Source: JAEXOD01 sp043805435 (GTDB lineage: Bacteria > Bacteroidota > Ignavibacteria > Ignavibacteriales > Melioribacteraceae). Taken from it: DNA of 64,000 nt. The stretch's first letter is position 1. Each line of letters opens with the position of its first letter. Under the pieces are notes generated by a model, which saw nothing but the letters and a program-made list of their open reading frames with translations, searched no databases and was not told where the DNA came from. The position numbers and the translations under genes were made by a program. Where the stretch lies: positions 1 through 64,000 of the forward strand of contig JAZDHY010000103.1 of the NCBI GenBank assembly GCA_043805435.1, in the 5' to 3' direction. This document shows positions 17,255-26,207 of the stretch, piece by piece.

Positions 17255-19180
17255 ATGGTAGGATTGGATTGGTTAGTTATTATAGTCTATTTTGTAATAG
17301 TTTTTGGTATGGCCTACTACTATTACAGAAAATCGAGTAAAAATACTCAAGAGTTTTTCCTTTCGGGCAGAAACATGCCTTGGTGGCTTGCAGGAACGGC
17401 AATGGTTGCAACAACGTTTGCGGCAGATACTCCGCTTGCCGTTACCGAATTAGTTGCTAAAAACGGAATAGCAGGAAATTGGCTTTGGTGGAATTTAGCA
17501 ATAGGCAGTACTTTAACGGTATTCTTTTTTGCAAAACTGTGGCGAAGAGCAGGTATTTTAACAGATGTTGAATTTGTTGAAATGAGATATTCGGGCAAAC
17601 CGGCAGCAGCTTTGCGAGGGTTTAGAGCTATTTATCTTGGTATTTTTATGAATAGTATTGTGCTGGCTTGGGTAAATAAAGCAATGGAAAAAATTTTTCA
17701 GGTTACAATACCGGGCGTAGATGCTTTTTTGCTTGTTGCAATATGTATGATTTTAATTTCCATTTATGCATCTTCTTCGGGACTTTTAGGTAGTTCAAGA
17801 ATTGATGCCATCCAGTTTGTAATTGCAATTACCGGCTGTATTTTATTGGCGGTTATTGTTGTAAATATTCCGGCAGTTGGCGGTATAGACGGACTTAAAG
17901 GAAGTTTGGATAACTGGGTTTTTGATTTTACACCAAATATAGGAACAAGTTTGATTGATCCTGTTTTAGGCGGTACTCTTGCAATATCTGTTGGTGCGTT
18001 TATTGCTTATATTGGCGTTCAATGGTGGGCATCTTGGTATCCGGGTGCAGACCCCGGCGGCGGTGGTTATATTGCACAAAGAATGATGTCGGCTAAAAAC
18101 GAAGCGCATTCATTATTTGCCACATTATGGTTTACAATTGCTCATTATTGTTTGCGTCCTTGGCCATGGATTATTGTTGCGCTTGGTGCTTTAGTTTTAT
18201 TCCCCCAATTATCCGATTATAAGTTAAGCCCGGCGGAAGTAAAAGAATATAAAATTGCTTACGAACAATTTAATGGTGCTAAAACCAATATACCTTTGGA
18301 AAAGCAGATTAGTAATCCTAAAATACTTGAAAAAGTAAAAAGATTTGAAGATAAAAAGTTTTATGAAAGTTTTGAAAATTATGTTGATCCGGGTAAAATG
18401 TACCCAAAATTGATGATGAAGTATTTGCCCAGCGGATTGCTTGGTTTGATGATTGCGGTCTTTTTGGCTGCATATATGTCCACTATCTCTTCACAGTTAA
18501 ACTGGGGAACATCTTATATTATTAATGATTTTTACAGAAGATTTTTTAAACCACATGCCGATGAAAAACACTATATTTTAATTTCTCGTATTTCGATTGT
18601 ATTATTAGTAATTTTTTCATTAATTATTACTAAATATTTGTTAAATACAATTTCCGGGGCTTGGGAATTTATAATTAATGCCAGTGCAGGTATGGGTGCT
18701 GTTTTAATATTAAGGTGGTATTGGTGGCGAATTAACGCATGGAGTGAAATATGTGCAATGATTGCTCCTTTAATTATTTATCCAATTGCAAAATATGGAT
18801 TTGGGCTTGAATCGCCAATAACATTATTTCCGATAGTTTTAGGTACTACTGCAGTATGGTTAATTGTAACCTTTTTAACTAAACCCGAAAAAGAGGAAAC
18901 ACTTAAAAGTTTTTATACAAAAATACACCCCGGAGGTATCGGCTGGAAAAAATATGCAAAATTGTATCCGGAAATTAAACCCGATATGGGATATGCAGCT
19001 TTATTTGTAAATTGGATATTTGGAACGGTAGTTATTTATATGACTTTATTTGCAACGGGAAGAATAATTTTTAAGGATTATTTACAGGGTTTTATTTCGT
19101 TATCAATTGCTATTGTTAGTGCAATTATTATTTATTATAATTTAAAAAAACAGGGTGCTAATGAACAAAAGACTAAATGA
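17255..19180 (+). CDS. Sodium:solute symporter (SSS family) 2
   Basis: 641 residues, about 13-15 transmembrane segments. It resembles the first symporter in fold (FFLSGRNMPWWLAGTAMVATTFAADTP; MIAVFLAAYMSTISSQLNWGTSYIINDFY) but is longer. A hydrophilic loop of about 75 residues (roughly 325-400) and a C-terminal extension with an extra helix pair account for the difference. The two are not recent duplicates. Substrate unknown. The HAD phosphatase begins inside its last codons. Confidence 0.88.
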   Translation: MVGLDWLVIIVYFVIVFGMAYYYYRKSSKNTQEFFLSGRNMPWWLAGTAMVATTFAADTPLAVTELVAKNGIAGNWLWWNLAIGSTLTVFFFAKLWRRAGILTDVEFVEMRYSGKPAAALRGFRAIYLGIFMNSIVLAWVNKAMEKIFQVTIPGVDAFLLVAICMILISIYASSSGLLGSSRIDAIQFVIAITGCILLAVIVVNIPAVGGIDGLKGSLDNWVFDFTPNIGTSLIDPVLGGTLAISVGAFIAYIGVQWWASWYPGADPGGGGYIAQRMMSAKNEAHSLFATLWFTIAHYCLRPWPWIIVALGALVLFPQLSDYKLSPAEVKEYKIAYEQFNGAKTNIPLEKQISNPKILEKVKRFEDKKFYESFENYVDPGKMYPKLMMKYLPSGLLGLMIAVFLAAYMSTISSQLNWGTSYIINDFYRRFFKPHADEKHYILISRISIVLLVIFSLIITKYLLNTISGAWEFIINASAGMGAVLILRWYWWRINAWSEICAMIAPLIIYPIAKYGFGLESPITLFPIVLGTTAVWLIVTFLTKPEKEETLKSFYTKIHPGGIGWKKYAKLYPEIKPDMGYAALFVNWIFGTVVIYMTLFATGRIIFKDYLQGFISLSIAIVSAIIIYYNLKKQGANEQKTK

Positions 19181-20018
19181 AAAACAGTTAAAAAATTTAC
19201 ACCTAATTGTATTTGATTTAGATGGTACTTTACTTAATGATGAAAATAAAATTGGTACGAAAAGTATAGAATATATAACTGCGCTGAGAAACATAGGTGT
19301 TAGATTTTCGTTTGCAACCGGCAGGCTGCATAGTGCAATAACAGACCATGCTGCAACTTTAAATATTCAAACACCGTTAATATCTTTAGATGGTTCATTA
19401 ATTAAAAGTTTTCCGGAAGGCAAAATAATTTTTAATTCGTATGTTAAAGAAAAACATGTTAAAAAGGCAATAAAACTTGCCGACCAACTTTTATTAAAAA
19501 TAGCTTTGTGTCATGATGAGGCAATTTATTATACCGAACACGATGCCCTTATTCCTAAATTACTTGATAAGTTTGGAGCTGAATATAGGCAGGTTGAGAA
19601 TTTTAACGGCTTAACAGATAAAGTGTTAGAAATTGTTATAGTTGGAGATGTGAGGGAATCGATTAAGTTTGTTGCCAGCAAAATGATTTTTCCATATAGC
19701 ATGGGATTAAACACTGCTCAATACAAATCACAAAGGGCAGCTGGTCAATATTATTTGGAAATTCGCAGGCAGGGGTGTAATAAAGGGACGGGTTTGAAAC
19801 GATTGATCAAATATCTTAAAATTAACATTGAAGAGACTGCAGTTGCCGGTGACTGGTATAATGATAGGTCATTATTTGATACAGATGCTTTGAAAATTGC
19901 CGTTAGTAACGCAGTTCCTGAAATTTTACGTTTAGCCGATTTTGTTACTCAAAAATCGAACAACGAAGATGGTGTAGCTGAGTTTTTGGAATATGTATTA
20001 AAAGTCAAAACAAAATAA
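19161..20018 (+). CDS. Cof-type HAD-IIB phosphatase
   Basis: 285 residues from the ATG at 19161; a GTG two codons earlier is an alternative. HAD motif I is FDLDGTLL, motif II is the FATGR region, and a type IIB cap lies between. Motif IV is GDWYNDRSLFD, where the usual GDxxND keeps both acids. Members dephosphorylate sugar phosphates, FMN or similar small molecules in the cytoplasm. It overlaps the symporter end by 20 bp, suggesting coupling. Confidence 0.88.
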   Translation: MNKRLNEKQLKNLHLIVFDLDGTLLNDENKIGTKSIEYITALRNIGVRFSFATGRLHSAITDHAATLNIQTPLISLDGSLIKSFPEGKIIFNSYVKEKHVKKAIKLADQLLLKIALCHDEAIYYTEHDALIPKLLDKFGAEYRQVENFNGLTDKVLEIVIVGDVRESIKFVASKMIFPYSMGLNTAQYKSQRAAGQYYLEIRRQGCNKGTGLKRLIKYLKINIEETAVAGDWYNDRSLFDTDALKIAVSNAVPEILRLADFVTQKSNNEDGVAEFLEYVLKVKTK

Positions 20019-22226
20019 ATGATCTCAAAAGAAAAGTATGCAATACTTAAAACAAGCAAAAGAATTAAAGTACTAATAGCTTTTATTCTTATTGTTTTAA
20101 TTGTTTTTATGTTTCCTAAAGGAGAAGCTCTTGAGTCGGAAGTAAATGTTGGATCTATATGGATACAGGATGATTTAATTGCTTCTATGCCTTTTGAAAT
20201 ATTAAAAGACAACAAACTGTATGAAGCAGAAAAAAAAGCAGTTTTGAATAATGTCCGCCCTGTTTTTGTTACAGAAACTTTTGTAAATCAAAAAACATTA
20301 GATTCTGCAAAATTTTATAATAAGTTTTTGGCTAATACAATAGATGAAGATTTAATTAATGGAATTAAACCAAGATTAAACAAGCTTGGCATAAGTAACG
20401 AGGATTATGAAATATTAAAAAATCTTCGCAAAGTTGATAACAGTTTGGCATTACGAAATAATAAAGGGCTGAATTATTTATTTGGAATTGCAGTTGAAAT
20501 ATTTGACAGAGTATATCATCGTGGACTTTTGAGCATTGAAAGCAACAAACTAAAGTTTGATAGTATTGATGTAAGAGAAGGGAAGTTTGAAATAACAACA
20601 CCAAAAAATAAATTTTTTGATAAAAACAGTGTTAAAAATTTTGTTGGTTTATATATTAAAAATAAATTTAGCAATAATATTCAAATTATTAATGCATCTA
20701 CTAATTATATTCTAAAATTTTTAACAGCCAATATAATTTATAGTGAAAAATCTACAGAAAATGCGCGCCACACGGCTACAGATAAGGTTTCAAAAAATAT
20801 TGGTATTGTAAACGAAAACGAAAGAATAGTTGCAAAACATGATAGAATTACACCCGAAATTAAACTAAAGATTGATTCGTATAGAGTTGCTCGTGCTGAC
20901 GAAATAGGCGTATGGGGTAATATTTCTCAGATGTTAGGAAAATTTTTACATGTTGTAATTATATTGACCTTGTTTGTTGTTTATTTGTACCTTTTTCGCA
21001 AAAAAATATTTACCGATAACAAAAAGCTTTTACTTATAAGCATTATTATTGTTTTTCTTAGTTTTATTACTTTTATTATGAGACAGCTTGAAGTAACCGA
21101 ATCGGTCAAATATTTGATTTTTATTCCGGTTGGTTCAATGCTGCTTACAATAATTTTCGATTCGAGAGTGGGATTTTATGGTACGGTTGTTATTGCCTTA
21201 ATTGCAGGCGGTTTGCGGGGGAATGATTATATTTTTGTTGTAGTTAATGTTTTGGTTGGTGGTTTAGGTGCTTATACGGTTAGAGACATAAAAAACAGAA
21301 CTCAAATTTATCGTTCGTTTTATTTTTTAGCAATTGCCTATTTAGCCGGAATTGTTGCTTTTGGGCTTGAAACTTTTGACACATATGATGTATTATTAAG
21401 GAATTCGCTTTTTGCCGGTGCAAATGCAATAATAAGCCCCGCTTTAACAATAGGACTGATAATTTTTATTGAAAGAACATTTAAAATAACAACCGATTTA
21501 ACACTATTAGAAATGACGGAATTTAATTCGCCGTTATTAAGAGGATTAGCACAATCAGCTCCGGGTACATTTACACACTCAATATCAATTGGTTCTTTAG
21601 TTGAAAATGCTGCATCCATGATTGGTGCAAATCCTATTTTGGCGCGTGTGGGTGCTTATTATCATGATATTGGTAAGTTTATAGATCCTGAAAGTTTTGT
21701 TGAAAATCAATTAAATAACGAAAATATACATGAACATATTGAACCAAAAAAAAGCGTTGAATTAATTTTAAAGCATGTTTCAAACGGAATTGAATTAGCA
21801 AAAAAGAACAATCTTCCCCCGGAAATTATTGATTTTATTCCAATGCATCATGGAACAATGGTAATTTCGTATTTTTATGACAAAGCTAAAAGTTATTATC
21901 CGGAAGGAACGGTTAATATTGATGATTATAGATATAAAGGACCCAAACCTAACACAAAAGAGACTTCTTTGCTAATGATAGCAGACGCATGCGAATCGGC
22001 AGTAAGATCGATGATTGAGCCGGATGCGGAAAAAATTGAGAATATGATTAATAATTTGGTAAACCAAAGGCTTGATGATGGTCAATTGGATGAATCACCC
22101 CTTACAATAAGGGATATTAAAATTATTAAAGAATCTTTTCTTAATATTTTGGTAAGCCAGCATCACAAAAGAATTAGATATCCTAAACAAGAAGAATTGG
22201 AAAGTAACACTAAAGTTCAAACTTAA
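20019..22226 (+). CDS. 7TM-HD family phosphohydrolase (PgpH/YqfF-like)
   Basis: 735 residues: an N-terminal helix, an extracellular 7TMR-HDED domain (about 50-300), seven transmembrane helices (about 305-490) and a cytoplasmic HD domain. Metal ligands are HSISIGSLVENAA and YYHDIGK (HD pair near residue 547), then HHGT and DACESAVRS. Listeria PgpH of this architecture hydrolyses the second messenger c-di-AMP. It follows the HAD gene with no gap and its stop overlaps the recombinase start by one base. Confidence 0.9.
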   Translation: MISKEKYAILKTSKRIKVLIAFILIVLIVFMFPKGEALESEVNVGSIWIQDDLIASMPFEILKDNKLYEAEKKAVLNNVRPVFVTETFVNQKTLDSAKFYNKFLANTIDEDLINGIKPRLNKLGISNEDYEILKNLRKVDNSLALRNNKGLNYLFGIAVEIFDRVYHRGLLSIESNKLKFDSIDVREGKFEITTPKNKFFDKNSVKNFVGLYIKNKFSNNIQIINASTNYILKFLTANIIYSEKSTENARHTATDKVSKNIGIVNENERIVAKHDRITPEIKLKIDSYRVARADEIGVWGNISQMLGKFLHVVIILTLFVVYLYLFRKKIFTDNKKLLLISIIIVFLSFITFIMRQLEVTESVKYLIFIPVGSMLLTIIFDSRVGFYGTVVIALIAGGLRGNDYIFVVVNVLVGGLGAYTVRDIKNRTQIYRSFYFLAIAYLAGIVAFGLETFDTYDVLLRNSLFAGANAIISPALTIGLIIFIERTFKITTDLTLLEMTEFNSPLLRGLAQSAPGTFTHSISIGSLVENAASMIGANPILARVGAYYHDIGKFIDPESFVENQLNNENIHEHIEPKKSVELILKHVSNGIELAKKNNLPPEIIDFIPMHHGTMVISYFYDKAKSYYPEGTVNIDDYRYKGPKPNTKETSLLMIADACESAVRSMIEPDAEKIENMINNLVNQRLDDGQLDESPLTIRDIKIIKESFLNILVSQHHKRIRYPKQEELESNTKVQT

Positions 22227-23119
22227 TGGATGTTTTATTAAAAGAATTTTTAACCGTTCTCAAATTGGAATTAAATCTTTCCGAAAATACAATTAATTCA
22301 TATCAAACTGATATTAATAAATTATTTGTTTTTTGTGAAACCTGTAATATATCGGATTTAGATAGTATTAATTATGAATTAATGAGTAATTATTTTTTAG
22401 AGCAGCAAAAAACAGGTATAAGTACGGCCACAACTGCGCGTTATATTTCCTCGTTTAAAAGTTTTTTTAACTATTTGCATCAAAATAAATACATACATAT
22501 AAATCCAACTGAAAAATTATCATCTTCAAGACGATACAGAAAATTACCAATTGTCTTAACTGTTTCCGAAATAGACAGAATACTTAAAATACCAGATACT
22601 GCCACACCGTTAGGCTTAAGAGATAGGACTATTCTTGAGGTTATGTACTCGTCCGGTCTAAGAGTTTCTGAATTAATTAATATGAAAATAAGCGACTTGT
22701 TTTTGAATGATGAAGTGATTCGTGTTACGGGAAAAGGATCCAAACAACGTATTGTTCCAATTGGAAGCAGTGCTATAAAATGGTTGAATGAATATTTGTT
22801 ATATTCACGGACTATTTTAGAAAAAAAATTAAAAAGCAAAAATATTGTATTCTTAAACAGCAGGGGTATAAAACTTTCAAGAATGGGAATATGGAAAATG
22901 GTGGATTTTTGTACAAAAGAGGCTGAGATAAAAAAAGAAGTTCATCCGCATACCTTTAGGCATTCTTTTGCTACACATCTTGTGGAAGGAGGAGCTGATT
23001 TGCGTGCAGTTCAAGAAATGCTTGGCCATGCAGATATTTCCACAACGCAAATATATACACATATAGATAGAGATTATATTAAACAAGTACATAAGGACTT
23101 TCATCCACGTGGCAAATAA
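22226..23119 (+). CDS. XerC/XerD-type tyrosine recombinase
   Basis: 297 residues. A SAM-like core-binding domain (1-95) is followed by a catalytic domain with the full set: R146 (SSGLRVSEL), K170, H242-xx-R245 (HTFRHSFATH), H268 (GHADIS) and the nucleophile Y277 (YTHI). Length and spacing match chromosomal Xer recombinases that resolve dimers at dif. It is embedded in a housekeeping operon, not next to phage or integron genes. XerC and XerD cannot be told apart here. Confidence 0.9.
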   Translation: MDVLLKEFLTVLKLELNLSENTINSYQTDINKLFVFCETCNISDLDSINYELMSNYFLEQQKTGISTATTARYISSFKSFFNYLHQNKYIHINPTEKLSSSRRYRKLPIVLTVSEIDRILKIPDTATPLGLRDRTILEVMYSSGLRVSELINMKISDLFLNDEVIRVTGKGSKQRIVPIGSSAIKWLNEYLLYSRTILEKKLKSKNIVFLNSRGIKLSRMGIWKMVDFCTKEAEIKKEVHPHTFRHSFATHLVEGGADLRAVQEMLGHADISTTQIYTHIDRDYIKQVHKDFHPRGK

Positions 23120-24350
23120 AATTTTTTCCCTTTTGGTCTGTATTTTTATAGGCATTATTTTTATTGGATGCAATAATAATAGAGACAATAACAACAACGA
23201 TTTTTATTCGGTTAGAATTAGATCTTTTAATAATTTAGATTCGGCAGAAGTACTTAAAAATAAGCTGGAAAAATTGATTAAAGACACATTGTTTATTTCT
23301 GAAAGTTTAACGAAAAAAGGCATACAGCTATATTCGGTTTGCTTTGGCAATTACACTCAAAATTTTGATGCAGGTCAAAAAGCAAATGAATTATATCAAG
23401 ATTCTTTGATTGAGAATTACCAAATAGTTAAAGGAGATTCTGTTGTAACTGATATCTTTGGTAAAATTCTTTTTTTAGGATATAACAATAATAAAGTAAG
23501 TTTATTTTCCTTTAACATATTAAATAAAGTTTACACGTTATTATGGACAAATCCCCAAAAAAATATTATTAGTCTAAATGCAGATGAAAGATATCAGAAT
23601 ATTTATTTTATTACTGCCGATAAAATACCGGATATTAAGGGGTATCCGATATTAAAAAACATTGTAATAAATAAGTATAATTTGAATAACAAAAAAACAA
23701 ATCCGGTAGATAGAATTAGGACTTTGTTTCAAGTGTTTTCGAATATAGGAGAAGATAACGTTTTAAGAGTTTCGTATTTAAATTTTGATTCTACAAATAT
23801 GGCAAAAATTAATAAAACCACAAATTACTATTCGTCTGAAGGTGTAAAAGTGGAATCGAAATACGAAACTTTTGATGTATTAAAGGATGGAGTACCCAAT
23901 TTGGGAACTGTTTTGCTTAAAGTTAAATCTAATACAGGTAAACACTTTATTGATTTTACCAGAATAAATGGCCAAACAAAATTATTTTACAAAAATTTAG
24001 AAACAAAAGTTAAAGAATATATTACATCGTCTGATTTTTCGGTTGCAAAAATAGACTGGGATATTAAAGATAACTATTGTGTTATTTATCTTGAAAAATA
24101 TGACGAACAAACTATTGAATCGAAAATATCTTCATTATTGATATTATATGAAATTAAAACAAAAGAAATTAAACAAATAATTGAAAATCCTACAACAATA
24201 GATTTTATTATTAGAGGAAATTATTTAATATACGAACAAAACACAAACACAATAAAAAAAATTGTATTTTATGATATGAAAAAAAACGATACATTTCATA
24301 TTATAGAAGCAAAAAAAGATTGTGCACTTAAAACATTAAATATAAATTGA
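23109..24350 (+). CDS. Lipoprotein with SPOR-like N-terminal region
   Basis: 413 residues with GTG start overlapping the recombinase by 11 bp. A lipobox (IIFIGC, C at 21) follows a hydrophobic leader. Residues 32-107 (FYSVRIRSFNNLDSAEVLKNKLE ... GIQLYSVCFGNYTQNFDAGQKA) have the two-repeat pattern of SPOR peptidoglycan-binding domains. The remaining 300 residues are beta-rich and propeller-like, without a family I can name. I infer a periplasm-facing lipoprotein; function unknown. Confidence 0.65.
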   Translation: MANKIFSLLVCIFIGIIFIGCNNNRDNNNNDFYSVRIRSFNNLDSAEVLKNKLEKLIKDTLFISESLTKKGIQLYSVCFGNYTQNFDAGQKANELYQDSLIENYQIVKGDSVVTDIFGKILFLGYNNNKVSLFSFNILNKVYTLLWTNPQKNIISLNADERYQNIYFITADKIPDIKGYPILKNIVINKYNLNNKKTNPVDRIRTLFQVFSNIGEDNVLRVSYLNFDSTNMAKINKTTNYYSSEGVKVESKYETFDVLKDGVPNLGTVLLKVKSNTGKHFIDFTRINGQTKLFYKNLETKVKEYITSSDFSVAKIDWDIKDNYCVIYLEKYDEQTIESKISSLLILYEIKTKEIKQIIENPTTIDFIIRGNYLIYEQNTNTIKKIVFYDMKKNDTFHIIEAKKDCALKTLNIN

Positions 24351-24356
24351 GAAATA

Positions 24357-26207
24357 GTGAAAACATATTTTAGAATATTGCAGTACGTAAAACCATATTG
24401 GAAACATTTGACATTGTCTGTTGTTTGTACAATATTTTATGCTGTTTTAAATGGTGCCTCCGTTTATTTAACAATTCCGCTTCTGGATACTTTATTTAAA
24501 GATAATACCCAAACCGAAGAACAAATTAAAGAGACAAAACCTGTTGACAAGGGAAAAATAAATATAGTTGAAAAAGCGATGAGTGTTATTTCGGAAAAAA
24601 CAAAGGAATTTATTTTTTCCGGTTCGATAAAAGATATATTATTAAAAATTTCGCTTCTTGTGGTTTTTGCTTTTATGGGAAAAAACTTTTTTGGATTTAT
24701 GCAGTCATATTTTCTTGCATATGTTGAACAGGGTGTTGTAAAAGATATAAGAAATAGTGCATATAAACATCTGCATAACCTGCCAATGAGCTTTTTTAAA
24801 AATGAAAAAACGGGACACTTAATTTCGCGTATTACAAACGATGTAAATATCATTCAGGCAAGTGTTTCGACTGTATTTTTAAATATGATTAGAGAGCCTA
24901 TTACTATTGTTGTTTTTTTGGGTATTGCAATATCAATAAGTTGGAAATTAACATTGTTTGCTTTGGCTATTTTACCGTTTTCGTTGTTTATTATAGGTTA
25001 TATTGGACTTCATTTACGCAAGCACAGCGCAATTATTCAGGAAAAAATGGCGGATATTACAACAATTTTGCATGAAACTATATCGGGTGTAAAAATAGTA
25101 AAAGCCTTTGGCAAAGAAAAATATGAAAATGAAAAATTTATGGCAGAAACAAAAAATTATTTTAAACTTGTAATAAAACTTACCCGAATTAAAAATGCTG
25201 CAAGTCCCCTTACCGAGTTTTTAAGTGTTTTAGTTGGTGCAATTATAATTTATTATGGCGGAATTTTGGTGCTTGAAGATAAAGTAATTAATGCAAGTGA
25301 GTTTTTAGGCTTTTTGTTTTCTATTTTCCAATTAATGCCTCCTATTAAAGAATTGAGCGGTGTAAATAATCGTATTCAGGAATCAAGTGCTGCCGGAGAT
25401 AGAGTTTTTGAAATTATGGATATTGAACCACAAATAAAAAATATTGAAGATCCTATTGAAGTTAAAGAATTTAAAAATGAAATTTGTTTTAAGGATTTAA
25501 ATTTCCATTATGATGATTCCAACGAACTAGTGTTAAATGGTATCAATTTTAAAGTTAAAAAAGGGGAAGTAATTGCGCTGGTTGGAAGCAGTGGCGGCGG
25601 AAAAACTACACTGGTTGACTTATTACCAAGATTTTATGATCCCTCTTCAGGGGCTATTTTGATGGATGGCTTAAACATTAAAGATATAAAAGTTGAAAAT
25701 TTAAGGTCATTAATGGGAATTGTTACTCAGGAAACCGTACTTTTTAATGAATCGGTACGAAGTAATATTGCTTATGGCATGGAAAGATATCCCGAAGAAG
25801 AATTAATTAATGCATCAAAAGCTGCTAATGCTCATGATTTTATTCTTGAGTTAAACAAAGGATATGATACCGTAATAGGAGAAAGAGGTACAAAACTATC
25901 GGGCGGACAACGGCAAAGAATATCCATTGCCCGGGCTTTATTAAAAAATCCGCCAATTATGATTCTTGATGAAGCTACTTCTGCACTTGATAATGAATCG
26001 GAATCTTTAGTACAGGAAGCAATTGAAAGGCTTATGCGCGATAGAACAACTTTTGTAATTGCACATAGATTAAGTACAATAAGGAATTCGGATAAAATTA
26101 TTGTTATAGATAATGGGCAAATTGTACAGTCCGGTAAACATGATGATTTGTTATTGGATGATAAAGGTATATATAAAAAGCTTTATGAACTTCAATTTAG
26201 GAAATAA
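24357..26207 (+). CDS. MsbA-like ABC exporter (permease-ATPase fusion)
   Basis: 616 residues with GTG start. Six transmembrane helices in residues 1-340 (ABC_membrane) precede an ATPase with Walker A GSSGGGKTT (about 410-418), Q-loop TQE, signature LSGGQRQR (514-521), Walker B IMILDEATS (534-542) and H-loop IAHRLST. It is a half-transporter that should dimerise. MsbA-type exporters flip lipid A-core or other lipids across the inner membrane. It sits directly before an O-antigen ligase and a LPS-type GT2, supporting a lipopolysaccharide role. Confidence 0.9.
   Translation: MKTYFRILQYVKPYWKHLTLSVVCTIFYAVLNGASVYLTIPLLDTLFKDNTQTEEQIKETKPVDKGKINIVEKAMSVISEKTKEFIFSGSIKDILLKISLLVVFAFMGKNFFGFMQSYFLAYVEQGVVKDIRNSAYKHLHNLPMSFFKNEKTGHLISRITNDVNIIQASVSTVFLNMIREPITIVVFLGIAISISWKLTLFALAILPFSLFIIGYIGLHLRKHSAIIQEKMADITTILHETISGVKIVKAFGKEKYENEKFMAETKNYFKLVIKLTRIKNAASPLTEFLSVLVGAIIIYYGGILVLEDKVINASEFLGFLFSIFQLMPPIKELSGVNNRIQESSAAGDRVFEIMDIEPQIKNIEDPIEVKEFKNEICFKDLNFHYDDSNELVLNGINFKVKKGEVIALVGSSGGGKTTLVDLLPRFYDPSSGAILMDGLNIKDIKVENLRSLMGIVTQETVLFNESVRSNIAYGMERYPEEELINASKAANAHDFILELNKGYDTVIGERGTKLSGGQRQRISIARALLKNPPIMILDEATSALDNESESLVQEAIERLMRDRTTFVIAHRLSTIRNSDKIIVIDNGQIVQSGKHDDLLLDDKGIYKKLYELQFRK

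Noticed and set aside
15786..19180. Two symporter genes as a recent tandem duplication
   Set aside because: They differ in length, loops and C-terminal extension; similarity is at family level only.
22226..23119. Integrase marking a mobile element or integron
   Set aside because: Length, motif spacing and a one-base overlap with a housekeeping operon gene fit a chromosomal Xer enzyme; no attachment site, tRNA or cargo is adjacent.
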